64,000 nucleotides of DNA from Caldifarciminota bacterium (GTDB taxonomy: Bacteria > Hydrothermota > Tepidihabitantia > SM23-42), in assembly GCA_020349965.1 (NCBI GenBank), contig CP070705.1, forward strand, positions 1,406,584-1,470,583. Reading direction: 5' to 3'. Below are positions 35,839 through 44,714 of this stretch, piece after piece. The position numbers and the translations under genes were made by a program. Each line of letters begins with the position of its first letter. Positions within the stretch are counted from its first letter, which is position 1. The notes below the pieces were generated by a model. The model was given only the letters and a program-made list of their open reading frames with translations, ran no database searches and was not told the origin of the DNA.

Positions 35839-35866
35839 GAACGGCGGCAAATTACGGTAGCCGTTC
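35839..35866. terminator. Inverted repeat between hslV and the sigma-factor gene
   Basis: A 7-bp perfect stem GAACGGC/GCCGTTC with a 14-base loop, 3 bp after the hslV stop and before the convergent sigma gene's stop. It could act as a bidirectional terminator, but no T-tract follows. Confidence 0.35.
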
Positions 35867-35901
35867 CTACTCCGTCAATCTATCTCCCCATTGGTATGCG
35901 T

Positions 35902-36735
35902 TCAGGGTTGTTGCTTCGAAATTACGATCTTCAGTTTGCGCAGCGCGTTCTCCTTTATTTGGCGAACGCGTTCACGCGTGATGTTCATGATCCTGCTTAT
36001 CTCTTCGAGTGTATGTGGATCGTATTCTCCAAGTCCGAAATTTCTCTCAAGTACTTCCCGCTCCCTGGCGCCGATCTTATTCAATGCTTTCTGCAGTCTT
36101 TCTCTCTCAACCTTCTTCTTGAATATCTCATCCGGTGGCGGCGAGATCAGATTGTCTGAACCCTGGATGTCAAGCCGTACCGATTCGATATACGGATTTT
36201 CCGAATCTTCAAAGGCTTCATCGAGCGAATAGGGCGGAATCAATTCTGTTAAGGCGAGGGCGACCGAGCTGGGGTCGACCTTGAGTATTTTTGCCAGCTC
36301 TTCGGTAGTGGGTTCGCGTCCGTGGTGCTGGATGAATTTTTTCGTCTGAGTCTGTGTTCGACGGGCAAGAAAACTCTTTCGGACGATGCCCTTCTGTACA
36401 GTGATTGCTTCATAGATGGCTCGTTTGATCCACCAGACCGAATATGTGTTGAACCGGTATCCTTTGCGCTCGTCGTACTTGTCGACGGCATGTATGAGGC
36501 CCTCGTTTCCGGCATTGATCAGTTCTGAGAGGCCGAGCCGTTCATCCTGGAACCTCTTGGCGATGAATACTACGATTCTAAGATTCGCACATATGAGTTT
36601 CTTCTTGGCTTCGCTGTCATTTGCTTCTCTCGCCCGTTTCGCCAGCAAGAATTCTTCCTCTTTTTTCAGGATCTTGTATTGACCTATTTCTTCCAAGTAC
36701 TGCTTCAATCCTCGGTCACTGACAACTCGAAACAT
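35902..36735 (-). CDS. RNA polymerase sigma-70 family factor
   Basis: A 277-residue sigma factor with region 1.2 (LKQYLEEIGQYKILKKEEE), region 2 (ELINAGNEGLIHAVDKYDERKGYRFNTYSVWWIKRAI in pieces), region 3 and region 4.2 (TLEEISRIMNITRERVRQIK). It lacks the long acidic region 1.1 of primary RpoD. It could be a short housekeeping sigma or a group-2 factor. The many near-perfect TTGACA/TATAAT promoters in the window fit its intact regions 2.4 and 4.2, but assignment is inference. It follows htrA by about 50 nt and is possibly co-transcribed with it. The ATG is preceded by TAACAT 6 nt upstream, without a good -35 box. Confidence 0.9.
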   Translation of the reverse strand: MFRVVSDRGLKQYLEEIGQYKILKKEEEFLLAKRAREANDSEAKKKLICANLRIVVFIAKRFQDERLGLSELINAGNEGLIHAVDKYDERKGYRFNTYSVWWIKRAIYEAITVQKGIVRKSFLARRTQTQTKKFIQHHGREPTTEELAKILKVDPSSVALALTELIPPYSLDEAFEDSENPYIESVRLDIQGSDNLISPPPDEIFKKKVERERLQKALNKIGAREREVLERNFGLGEYDPHTLEEISRIMNITRERVRQIKENALRKLKIVISKQQP

Positions 36736-36753
36736 AATGTTATGTTACTGCCC

Positions 36754-36781
36754 CCAGGCTGCTGGAGGCATCGCAGCCAGG
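36754..36781. repeat. Imperfect inverted repeat between htrA and the sigma gene
   Basis: CCAGGCTGC (36754-36762) pairs with GCAGCCAGG (36773-36781) except for one mismatch, with a 10-base loop. It lies in the short gap after htrA and before the sigma-factor ATG. It could attenuate readthrough or protect an mRNA end; no T-tract is present. Confidence 0.4.
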
Positions 36782-36786
36782 TCTGC

Positions 36787-38277
36787 TCATGGTGTGACCG
36801 CGATATAGAGTTTGCGTTCACCACGCTGCACGTGGAATATCACCGGTTTTCCTTTCTTCAATTCAGAAACGGTTTTTCGGTATGCGGCGAGGTTGGGGGT
36901 ATCCTTTCCACCGATAGCCATGATCACGTCGCCGACTGCGAAGCCTGCCTTGTCGGCCGGCGTGCCGGATGTGATGTCAGTGACGAGCACGCCTTTTGTC
37001 GCGCTTGGCTGGAAGGGCCCGGCATCGGGATCGGAAAGTTCGATGACGCGCAATCCGAGTTCGTGTTCCTGCTCTGGAATCTCGTCCCTAGTAGGGGTTT
37101 CCGGCATTTCACCGATCTTCACTTTTAGTTCTTTTGGCTTACCGTCGCGTACTACCTTTATTTTGACCGTTTTTCCAATGCTTGTCGATGCGACCGTGAT
37201 TCTGAATGAAGCCATCTCCCTAACCGGCTTTCCGTCGAATTCGGTGATAACATCACCAGCTTTGATTCCCGCCCTGCTCGCCGGCGTGTTGTCAACCACG
37301 TCGCTGATCAATACGCCTTCGAGTGAGGGCAGATTCATGGCTTCTTTAATATCTTCGGTTATCTCCTGAAGATATACGCCGAGGTAGCCCCGGGTCACTT
37401 TGCCTTCTGATTTCAACGCTTCGATAACGGATTCGGCAAGGCTGGCCGGGATGGCAAATCCAATACCCACGTTGCCACCACTTGGTGACGTGATTGCCGT
37501 GTTAATACCTATAACTTCGCCGTGTATATTGACCAGGGGTCCGCCGGAATTGCCGGGGTTGATTGCCGCATCGGTCTGCAGGAAGCTCTGGAAATCCGGT
37601 CCTTCAGGCAACGCGACGCCGGCTCGACCCTTTGCCGATATCACGCCTACCGTCACCGTTCCCTCAAGATGGAAAGGATTGCCAAAGGCGATTGCCCAGT
37701 CGCCGACCCTGATTTTTTCCGAGTCACCGAATTGCAGGTAAGGCAGGTCTTCACCGTTCTCGATCTTGAGCAGCGCGATGTCAGTGCGAGGATCGGTACC
37801 TATCACTTTGACCTTTTCACCCTTGAATTCCTGTTTATTGATGAGTTTTACCACGATGTCGGAGGCACCCCTTATTAAATGGTAGTTGGTCACCAGATAA
37901 CCATCTTTTGAGATTAGAAAACCCGAACCGAGAGTTTGCGCCCTTTTTTCTGGTCGCGGACCCTGTCTGAAGAAATCTTTGAATAAATCATCCCATGGAC
38001 CTTCGAAGCGCCATTCTAAACCGGGTACGGTACTGGTGACGGTTCTCTCGGCCGAGATGTTAGCGACAGCAGGACTGACCTTATCTGCGACGAGTGTGAA
38101 TGGGCTTTCTCCAAGTTCGCTCACCAGTGGCATAGCCATTCCTCTCTCCTGGCTGGCCTCGCCACGGTTCGCCAAACCCGGCATACTCGCCGTTATTATT
38201 ATGCCAAAGAGGAATGCAAATACTGCGGCGGCGCCGGCAATTATGCCCGCATTGCGGAACGAAATGTTCTTGCACAC
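36787..38277 (-). CDS. HtrA/DegP-type serine protease with two PDZ domains
   Basis: A 496-residue periplasmic protease-chaperone. A membrane or signal segment (GIIAGAAAVFAFLFGIIITA) is followed by the trypsin-like domain with the triad His (TNYHLI), Asp (RTDIALLK) and Ser (NPGNSGGPL). PDZ1 begins about LGVYLQEITEDIKEAM and PDZ2 about LGLRVIELSD with GVLVTDI. It degrades or refolds misfolded envelope proteins. The likely start is GTG 38277, preceded by GGGGG. It is downstream of a small unknown gene and the frr end of the ribosomal operon. Confidence 0.93.
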   Translation of the reverse strand: MCKNISFRNAGIIAGAAAVFAFLFGIIITASMPGLANRGEASQERGMAMPLVSELGESPFTLVADKVSPAVANISAERTVTSTVPGLEWRFEGPWDDLFKDFFRQGPRPEKRAQTLGSGFLISKDGYLVTNYHLIRGASDIVVKLINKQEFKGEKVKVIGTDPRTDIALLKIENGEDLPYLQFGDSEKIRVGDWAIAFGNPFHLEGTVTVGVISAKGRAGVALPEGPDFQSFLQTDAAINPGNSGGPLVNIHGEVIGINTAITSPSGGNVGIGFAIPASLAESVIEALKSEGKVTRGYLGVYLQEITEDIKEAMNLPSLEGVLISDVVDNTPASRAGIKAGDVITEFDGKPVREMASFRITVASTSIGKTVKIKVVRDGKPKELKVKIGEMPETPTRDEIPEQEHELGLRVIELSDPDAGPFQPSATKGVLVTDITSGTPADKAGFAVGDVIMAIGGKDTPNLAAYRKTVSELKKGKPVIFHVQRGERKLYIAVTP

Positions 38278-38304
38278 GTGACCCCCTAGTTTTTCAAATC
38301 TTAA

Positions 38305-38619
38305 CTATTTCTGGAGATTCTTTTTCTTGCCGATCTTTGTGTATTCTGCGGTCTTCTTGGAGATATTTCGCTGGATCGTCTTTATCCTCTGGGCTGTGCT
38401 CTTTATCGTTTTAAGATTCTTCCAATCTTCTTTCTTCTTTGTATATACTGCATCATATATTTGTTTGCCTAGTTCGGTGTAACCGTCTCTTAGCTTTCGC
38501 CTCAGGTCAAAAATCTCCATTTTCAGAGTTCCTTTTTGAGTCAGGTCTCCGGCTTCCTTGCCGACGACCTTCGATGCGTCATCAATCCATTTGACTAAAT
38601 CATCCCAAATGTTCGTCAT
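38305..38619 (-). CDS. Small charged helical protein of unknown function
   Basis: A 104-residue Lys/Glu-rich protein, probably a coiled coil or helical hairpin (residues 30-90). It resembles short uncharacterised zinc-free helical proteins found near envelope genes, but I recognise no family. GAGGAGG precedes ATG 38617-38619. It lies between frr (82 nt upstream) and htrA (27 nt downstream) on the same strand. Confidence 0.65.
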   Translation of the reverse strand: MTNIWDDLVKWIDDASKVVGKEAGDLTQKGTLKMEIFDLRRKLRDGYTELGKQIYDAVYTKKKEDWKNLKTIKSTAQRIKTIQRNISKKTAEYTKIGKKKNLQK

Positions 38620-38701
38620 TATTCCTCCTCAGCGTTTAGACACACGCAGCGTGCTCAAGGTTTACCGTATTATTCCGTCAGTCACGGGATCATACCGTCT
38701 T

Positions 38702-39259
38702 CTAAGTTTCCCGGATCTCTTTTTCCTTATGCCTTTGCACTTCATCGACTTTGGCTATATAGTCATCAGTAGCGTGCTGTACTTTTTCCTGCGCCTTGAA
38801 AGCGGTATCCTCTGATATCGCTTTTTCTTTTTCGAGTTTCTTGATATCGTTGTTTGCGTCACGACGGACATTTCTGATCGCAACCTTCGCCTCTTCCGCC
38901 ATTCTCATCGTGAGTTTGATGAGTTCTTCGCGTCGTTCTGAAGTTAGAGGCGGAACGGCCAAGCGGATGACATTGCCATCGTTGTTCGGTGTGAGTCCTA
39001 TCGCGGATTTGAAGATCGCCTTCTCGATGTTCGGGAGGGCGGTCTTGTCCCAGGGCTGTATGATGATCAATCGCGCTTCGGGTATGCTAATTGTTGCCAC
39101 CTGATTAAGCGGCAGTTGGCTTCCGTAGTATTCCACTCTGATCGCTTCGAGAAGTGCAGGGGAGGCCCGGCCCGTTCTGAGTTTTGCCAGTTCCTGGGCA
39201 AGAAGAGAGAGTGATTTCTTCATTTTTATGTCGGTATTCTTCATGATCTCTTCAATCAT
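38702..39259 (-). CDS. frr: Ribosome recycling factor
   Basis: A 185-residue RRF that splits post-termination ribosomes with EF-G. The N-terminal helix has LAKLRTGRASPALL, followed by VEYYGSQLPLNQVATIS and RLAVPPLTSERREELIK, then the C-terminal helix with VRNVRRDAN-like sequence. GGAGG lies 5 nt before ATG 39257-39259, so the ATG four codons upstream is less likely. It overlaps the pyrH end by 8 nt in the standard frr-pyrH-tsf-rpsB order. Confidence 0.95.
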   Translation of the reverse strand: MIEEIMKNTDIKMKKSLSLLAQELAKLRTGRASPALLEAIRVEYYGSQLPLNQVATISIPEARLIIIQPWDKTALPNIEKAIFKSAIGLTPNNDGNVIRLAVPPLTSERREELIKLTMRMAEEAKVAIRNVRRDANNDIKKLEKEKAISEDTAFKAQEKVQHATDDYIAKVDEVQRHKEKEIRET

Positions 39260-39980
39260 TTCTTCCTCCACTGATTAATGTTCCAACCATCTTGCCGGTA
39301 ATTATATCGGAGAGACCGTGCCGCTTGAAGTCATAGACGATAATGGGAACTGCTGCTTCGCGACAGATATTGAATGCAGCGAGGTCCATGACCTTCAATT
39401 GTTTTCCTATTACCTGATCATATGTCAATTTCCTGTAGAATGTTGCGCGTTTGTTTTTCTTCGGATCGGATGAGTAGACCCCGGCGACATTGGTGCCCTT
39501 GATGAGCACATCGGCGCGGAGTTGGACTGCTCTGAGCGCGGCCGCGGTATCGGTCGTGAATAGAGGGTTTCCTGTGCCGCCGATGAAAATAACTATGCCG
39601 CCTGATTCGTAGAAGTCATAGTCTGAGGATCTGTTGAAATCATCGGCAATGCCCACCATGGTGAGCGCGCTGCTGAGCCTGACGCGTTGCCCTTTTCCTT
39701 TCAACAGGGAATGGAGAACGATGCCGTTGATCACTGTGCCGACCATACCGCACGTGTCGGCATCAATCTTGTCGAGCCATCCTGCATCGCGCCCGCGTAT
39801 GATGTTGCCGGCACCTACGACGATGCCGATTTTTGCACCAAGGTCTTTTGCGGCAATGATCTGCTCTACTATATAGTCGAGGGCATGTTTATCGAAAGAC
39901 TCTCCCTCTGTTCCAATGTGTTCTCCTGATAGCTTAAGAAGGACCCTACGGTGTGTGATACGGTGTGGCTCTTCTTTCAT
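39252..39980 (-). CDS. pyrH: Uridylate kinase
   Basis: A 242-residue UMP kinase of the amino-acid kinase fold: RVLLKLSGEHIG, VVGAGNIIRGRD, SALTMVGIADDFNR, GGTGNPLFTTDTAAALRA and GVYSSDPKKNK. It makes UDP from UMP. Its ATG overlaps the tsf stop by four bases (ATGA). The frameset is intact and of normal length. Confidence 0.95.
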   Translation of the reverse strand: MKEEPHRITHRRVLLKLSGEHIGTEGESFDKHALDYIVEQIIAAKDLGAKIGIVVGAGNIIRGRDAGWLDKIDADTCGMVGTVINGIVLHSLLKGKGQRVRLSSALTMVGIADDFNRSSDYDFYESGGIVIFIGGTGNPLFTTDTAAALRAVQLRADVLIKGTNVAGVYSSDPKKNKRATFYRKLTYDQVIGKQLKVMDLAAFNICREAAVPIIVYDFKRHGLSDIITGKMVGTLISGGRND

Positions 39981-40564
39981 TCACCGAGGCGAAAACGTAC
40001 GAAACGCCTCACGACGATGTTTTCACCGAACTTGGCTATTTGTTCTTTCAAGTAATCAGCAACTGTCTTCTCCGGGATCTTCACGAAAGGTTGTTCCAGA
40101 AGGCATACGTCGGTGTAGAACTTCTCCAGTTTCCCCGCGACTATCTTCTCTACAATCTCAGGTTTTTTCTTCATATCCTGGACCATGCTTCGGTATATCT
40201 CTTTTTCTCGCTCGATCACTTCAGGGGCTAATTCCTCCCTCGTTACGACCATCGGCTCACTGGCCGCGATCTGGAGGGCAATATCCCGCACGAACCTACG
40301 GAACTCCGTGTTACGTGCGACAAAATCCGTTTCGCAGTTCACCTCGACAAGTACGCCCAGCCGATCACCTGGATGTATGTATGCATCGACGATCCCTTCC
40401 TTGGTGATACGCCCGACTTTTTTTGCCGCCAGCGCCAGCCCCTTCTTTCTGAGGGTTTCGACTGCTTTGTCGAGATCTCCTTCGTTTTCGGACAATGCTT
40501 TCTGACAATCAACGATGCCAGCGCCGGTTCGCTCTCTAAGTTCTCTCAACTTCTCCCGATCCAT
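39977..40564 (-). CDS. tsf: Elongation factor Ts (short form)
   Basis: A 195-residue EF-Ts that regenerates EF-Tu-GTP. The UBA-like N-terminus has LRERTGAGIVDCQKAL, and the core has VNCETDFVARN. Start ATG 40562-40564 follows GAGGAGAAGG, inside the last codons of rpsB, which it overlaps by 29 nt. The protein has only one core subdomain region, as in thermophile-type short EF-Ts, compared with about 280 residues in E. coli. Confidence 0.95.
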   Translation of the reverse strand: MDREKLRELRERTGAGIVDCQKALSENEGDLDKAVETLRKKGLALAAKKVGRITKEGIVDAYIHPGDRLGVLVEVNCETDFVARNTEFRRFVRDIALQIAASEPMVVTREELAPEVIEREKEIYRSMVQDMKKKPEIVEKIVAGKLEKFYTDVCLLEQPFVKIPEKTVADYLKEQIAKFGENIVVRRFVRFRLGE

Positions 40565-41270
40565 ACGCTTCCTTCTCCTCGGCTTCAAATCCTTTTCTTC
40601 CTTCGACAACGGCATTGGCGATGATCTTGGTTACTAGCGATATCGATCTGATTGAATCATCATTGGCCGGTATTGGATAGTCGATATCGGTCGGGTCGAC
40701 GTTCGTGTCGACGATCGCAGCAACAGGAATATTCACACGAATCGCTTCTCGTAGCGCAGTCTCATCTTTTTTGATGTCGACGATGAATGCCATCCCCGGT
40801 AATCGGTCCATCTCTTTGATACCTTCGAAATAGCGATGTAGTTTCTGGTATTCACGTTCGGCGCGGGATAGTTCCTTCTTCGAAACCATAGTCCAGCGCC
40901 CATCATCTTTCATCTGGTCGAATTCCCTGAGCCGGGAAATACGCTGACTCAAAACATCGAAATTTGTCAGGAGTCCTCCGAGCCAGCGTTCGGTGACGTA
41001 GAAGACATGAGCCTTTGTCGCTTCCTCTCTAATAATATCTTTTGCTTGTTTTTTCGTCCCGATGAAGAGAATGCCTTTACCTTCCTCTGCAACGCGGACC
41101 GTTGCTTCATAGGCGCGTTTCAATCCTTCCTGCGTCTGCTGCAGGTCGATGATGTGGATCCCGTTTCTTTTAGCAAAGATGTATTTCTCCATCTTGGGGT
41201 TCCAGCGCTTAGTACGGTGGCCAAAGTGGCAGCCCGAGTTCACCAATCTCTCGAAAGTTATTTGTTCCAC
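40536..41270 (-). CDS. rpsB: 30S ribosomal protein S2
   Basis: A 244-residue S2 with GCHFGHRTKRWNPKM, IHIIDLQQTQ, FIGTKKQAKDII, ERWLGGLLTNF and VNIPVAAIVDTNVDP. Start GTG 41268-41270 is preceded by AAGGAGACAGT. The gene follows rpsI by 9 nt. Confidence 0.97.
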   Translation of the reverse strand: MEQITFERLVNSGCHFGHRTKRWNPKMEKYIFAKRNGIHIIDLQQTQEGLKRAYEATVRVAEEGKGILFIGTKKQAKDIIREEATKAHVFYVTERWLGGLLTNFDVLSQRISRLREFDQMKDDGRWTMVSKKELSRAEREYQKLHRYFEGIKEMDRLPGMAFIVDIKKDETALREAIRVNIPVAAIVDTNVDPTDIDYPIPANDDSIRSISLVTKIIANAVVEGRKGFEAEEKEAYGSGEVERT

Positions 41271-41279
41271 ACTGTCTCC

Positions 41280-41663
41280 TTATCGCTTAGAGAACTGGAA
41301 TCTCTTGCGGCGTTTCGCGAGGCCGTACTTGCAGCGTTCTTTTTCTCTAGGGTCGCGTTTCAGTAAACCTGCGCTCTTCAACGATGGCCTGAGTTCGGGA
41401 TTGAACTTGACGAGTGCCCGGGCAATACCGTGACATAACGCTCCGGCTTGACCCGATATTCCACCGCCCGATATTCTCGCTTTGATATCGACGCTGCCTT
41501 TGACCCCGGCGGTGATGAGGGGTAGGTTGACAAGATCGACAAGGTCTTGACGGCCGAAATATTTGAGCGGTTCGCGGTTGTTCACTTTGATGACTCCGCT
41601 GCCAGAAGATAACATAACCTTTGCCGTTGCCGTTTTTCTCGATCCGGTTAATATAGCCGGCAT
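41280..41663 (-). CDS. rpsI: 30S ribosomal protein S9
   Basis: A 127-residue S9 with TGSRKTATAKV, ISGGGISGQAGAL and the basic C-terminal tail ending KRRKRFQFSKR that reaches the P-site tRNA. GGAGG lies just upstream of ATG 41661-41663. It is 12 nt downstream of rplM, the usual pair. Confidence 0.97.
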   Translation of the reverse strand: MPAILTGSRKTATAKVMLSSGSGVIKVNNREPLKYFGRQDLVDLVNLPLITAGVKGSVDIKARISGGGISGQAGALCHGIARALVKFNPELRPSLKSAGLLKRDPREKERCKYGLAKRRKRFQFSKR

Positions 41664-41675
41664 TTAAAATCCTCC

Positions 41676-42104
41676 TTAGAGTTCGATTTCCTTGGGCGAC
41701 TGTGCTGTATGGGGATGTTTTGATCCCGTGTAGATCTTGAGACGCTTCAGCCGCCTTGCTCGCAATCTGTTCTTTGGCAACATCCCGCTGACCGCGTGAA
41801 ACATGGCACGCTCGGGGTGTTTTTCCAACATTAATTCTAAATTGATCTTTTTCAGACCACCCGGATGAAACGAGTGAGAGTAGTATATTTTGTCCTTCAT
41901 CTTCTTACCGGTAACCCGGAATTTGTCGGCGTTGATGACGACGACATAATCACCGCTGTCGATATGGGGTGTGTATTGCGATTTGTGCTTGCCGATCAGC
42001 ACCAGGGCGATCTTGGAGGCCAGACGCCCCAATATCTTGTCCCTGGCATCGACAACATACCAATTGCGCGTGATCTCGGATTTCTTAAGGACTCTTGTTT
42101 TCAT
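41676..42104 (-). CDS. rplM: 50S ribosomal protein L13
   Basis: A 142-residue L13: WYVVDARDKILGRLASKIA, HIDSGDYVVVINADKFRVTG and GMLPKNRLRARRLKRLKIY. I choose ATG 42102-42104, 8 nt after the TATAAT box with no Shine-Dalgarno sequence, as the leaderless start. A TTG three codons upstream touches the -10 box. It heads the rplM-rpsI-rpsB-tsf-pyrH-frr operon. Confidence 0.96.
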   Translation of the reverse strand: MKTRVLKKSEITRNWYVVDARDKILGRLASKIALVLIGKHKSQYTPHIDSGDYVVVINADKFRVTGKKMKDKIYYSHSFHPGGLKKINLELMLEKHPERAMFHAVSGMLPKNRLRARRLKRLKIYTGSKHPHTAQSPKEIEL

Positions 42105-42112
42105 TAGCCACA

Positions 42113-42140
42113 ATTATAGGCAAATTTCGGCCAATGTCAA
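42113..42140 (-). promoter_or_regulatory. Promoter of the rplM operon (leaderless)
   Basis: On the minus strand TTGACA (42135-42140), 16 bp, TATAAT (42113-42118), 8 nt to the rplM ATG. This consensus-perfect promoter is placed between polA and the ribosomal operon. Confidence 0.85.
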
Positions 42141-42186
42141 TAGCCTGAACCCCGCAATTTCGAATTTCGCATTTGTGATCGCTTTA

Positions 42187-44631
42187 TCAGTGTGCTTCGT
42201 CCCAGTCATGACCCGCCGCGATCGAGATTCTTATCGGTACGCTCAGTTTTACGATGTTTTCCATGCTTTCCTTGACAATCTCTTTGGCTTCGTCGGTACG
42301 ATGTTCTTCGAATTCGAAGAGTAATTCATCGTGGATAGAGAGGAGCAGACCCATTCTAAACCCGCCCTCGGTCAATCTCCTCTCTACATCGATCATCGCG
42401 ATCTTGATGAGGTCGGCGGCGCTACCCTGGATGGGGGTGTTTATGGCTGCCCGTTTGGAGAATTCCCGTAGATTGTAGTTACCCGAATGGATATCGGGTA
42501 GGGGGCGTTTCCGGCCGTACATGGTTTCGGCGTAACCCTTTTCTTCGACGAGAGCAACAGCCTCATCCCGCCACCGCGCGACCTCGGGGTAGAGGTGGTA
42601 GTATGACTCGATGAATTGCGTTGCCTCTTCGCGCGGAATATCGAGGCTCTGAGCGAGCCCGTAATCGCTCATTCCGTAGATTAGACCGTAGTTCACCACC
42701 TTCGCCATACGGCGCTGCTTCTCATCGACTTCATCTTCATCGATGGAGAAGATGACGCTCGCCGTGTGCCGGTGTATGTCATCGCCGTTGATGAAAGCCT
42801 CGACGAGTTTCTTGTCGCTGGTGAGGTGGGCAAGCAGCCTCAGTTCGATCTGCGAGTAGTCGGCGGAGACTAATTTGTAACCCTCCTGGGCAATAAAACC
42901 CTTTCTTATTCTCCTTCCGAGGTCGCTCCTTATGGGAATATTCTGGATGTTCGGGTTCGACGAGGAAAGTCGCCCCGTGGCGGTTCCTGTTTGATTGAAC
43001 GTCGTGTGGATCCTGCCCTCTTTGCTCAACATGACCAACGGTTCGAGGTAGGTGGATCTTATCTTTGCCAGTTCGCGGTATGTCAGTATCTCCTTGGGCA
43101 CGCTGTGGCTTTGGCTGAGTTGGGTCAGCACTTCGGAATCGGTCGAGTAGTGGGTCTTGCCGCGTTTTTTCGGCTTGAGCTTCAGCTCGTCGAATAGTAT
43201 TACGGAGAGTTGTTTGGGTGAATTGATGTTGAACGAACGGCCGGCCATGGCGTATATCTTTTCTTCTGACTTGTGTAGTTGTTTCTCGACGTCTACGTTG
43301 AGTTCTTCGAGATATACGACATCCAATCCGATACCGCGCTTTTCCATCCTGGCGAGGACGTGAATGAGCGGTTCTTCGATCCTGTCGTATAGGTCGAGCA
43401 TACGGGCTTCTTCGAGCCGCCGTTTAAGTATTGGACACAGTTGGTTACTGAACATGGCGATCGCTTCGGGTGTCGGCTCGGCGCAGGACTTGAGGTTCTG
43501 CAGGCATATGTCTTCGAACGAATAGGAACGGCGATTAGGTTCGAGCAGCCAGGACACGATCTGCACGTCGAAGAGGGGTGGTGCAATTGGGATTGTTTGA
43601 GCAAATGCCTTGAGGTCGTAGCCGGCTTTGACCGTTTCTCTGCGGTTAAGAATAAGTGCTGCGCGGTCAAGGTCGGTACGATATACTGTATCTTTAATGC
43701 CGCTTACGAACACCTGTCCATCACCGAAGGCAATGCCGACCGCGGCGCTGTCCTTTAGGGTGTCTGTACCGTTCATCGTTTCTACTTCGATGGTAGCGCG
43801 CGTTCCTTTCGCCAATTCTTTAATATAAGAATGGAATTCAAGATCGATCAAGATCGGCATGATGCGGTCCATGTCCGGTTTTCCTGTCCGTAGTGCTTCA
43901 ATTGAAAAATCGAGCGGTATATCGGTCTTCAATTCGATCAGTTCACGGGACAATCTTGCCTCGTCCTTGTGCCGGGCGAGTCGCGGATCCTTTTCCAGTG
44001 CTTCATCGAAGTCCGTGAATTTCTTGATTATTTCCTGGGCGCGCTTAGGGCCAATGCCTGGAACACCGGGGACGTTGTCTATCGTGTCGCCGGTCAGTGC
44101 AAGGTACATAGGGATCTGCTCGGGTGTGACTCCGTATTTTTTGGAAACTCTGCCGCGGTCGATTATTTCATCGCGGTAGGCGTCATAGACAAAGACATTG
44201 TCACTGATGAGTTGAAGCAGGTCCTTGTCCGAAGTCGCGATGTAAACCCTGCCGTGTTCTTTCAACTTGACTGCGAGGGTGGCGAGCACGTCATCTGCTT
44301 CAAAACCGTTGACCTCGAACTGCGGTATGCCCATACATTCAGACAGTTCCTTTACTTTTTCGATCTGGAACGGAATGTCGGCCGGCGGTGCAGGTCGCGT
44401 TGCCTTATAATCTTCAAATATCTCGTCGCGGAACGTTGCGCCCGGCGCGTCAAAGGCCAGGATGAGGTATTCGGTCGGGATCTTCTTCTTTATTTTCTCA
44501 AGCGTATTGAGGAAGCCATATATGCCCGACGTATTTTCACCGCGCGAATTCTTCAGCGGGTTCTTTATGAATGCGAAATACGAGCGGAAGATGATCGAAT
44601 GCGCGTCAATGATGACAAACTTCTTGTCCAC
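42187..44631 (-). CDS. polA: DNA polymerase I
   Basis: An 814-residue family-A polymerase. The N-terminal 5' nuclease (1-290) has FVIIDAHSIIFRSYFAF and DKDLLQLISDNV. The middle region (about 300-440) has a 3'-5' exonuclease fold without the expected acidic residues, so proofreading is probably absent. The polymerase has motif A (VSADYSQIELRLLAHLT), motif B (RRMAKVVNYGLIYGMS) and motif C (LLSIHDELLFE). It starts at GTG 44629-44631, only 5 nt after TATAAT, a predicted leaderless start. It serves repair and primer processing. Confidence 0.95.
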   Translation of the reverse strand: MDKKFVIIDAHSIIFRSYFAFIKNPLKNSRGENTSGIYGFLNTLEKIKKKIPTEYLILAFDAPGATFRDEIFEDYKATRPAPPADIPFQIEKVKELSECMGIPQFEVNGFEADDVLATLAVKLKEHGRVYIATSDKDLLQLISDNVFVYDAYRDEIIDRGRVSKKYGVTPEQIPMYLALTGDTIDNVPGVPGIGPKRAQEIIKKFTDFDEALEKDPRLARHKDEARLSRELIELKTDIPLDFSIEALRTGKPDMDRIMPILIDLEFHSYIKELAKGTRATIEVETMNGTDTLKDSAAVGIAFGDGQVFVSGIKDTVYRTDLDRAALILNRRETVKAGYDLKAFAQTIPIAPPLFDVQIVSWLLEPNRRSYSFEDICLQNLKSCAEPTPEAIAMFSNQLCPILKRRLEEARMLDLYDRIEEPLIHVLARMEKRGIGLDVVYLEELNVDVEKQLHKSEEKIYAMAGRSFNINSPKQLSVILFDELKLKPKKRGKTHYSTDSEVLTQLSQSHSVPKEILTYRELAKIRSTYLEPLVMLSKEGRIHTTFNQTGTATGRLSSSNPNIQNIPIRSDLGRRIRKGFIAQEGYKLVSADYSQIELRLLAHLTSDKKLVEAFINGDDIHRHTASVIFSIDEDEVDEKQRRMAKVVNYGLIYGMSDYGLAQSLDIPREEATQFIESYYHLYPEVARWRDEAVALVEEKGYAETMYGRKRPLPDIHSGNYNLREFSKRAAINTPIQGSAADLIKIAMIDVERRLTEGGFRMGLLLSIHDELLFEFEEHRTDEAKEIVKESMENIVKLSVPIRISIAAGHDWDEAH

Positions 44632-44636
44632 GGTGA

Positions 44637-44665
44637 ATTATACGCAAGAACTTCTGAAAAGACAA
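44637..44665 (-). promoter_or_regulatory. Promoter of polA (leaderless, GTG start)
   Basis: On the minus strand TTGTCT (44660-44665), 17 bp, TATAAT (44637-44642), 5 nt to GTG 44631. The weaker -35 box sits back to back with the divergent promoter at 44681. Confidence 0.65.
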
Positions 44666-44680
44666 GTCCCTACTGAAGTG

Positions 44681-44708
44681 TTGACAACGCAACTGTTTTC
44701 CATAGTAT
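44681..44708 (+). promoter_or_regulatory. Promoter of the lipid-kinase-like gene (leaderless)
   Basis: TTGACA (44681-44686), 16 bp, TAGTAT (44703-44708), 6 nt to ATG 44715. No Shine-Dalgarno sequence is present. Confidence 0.7.
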
Positions 44709-44714
44709 TGCAAC

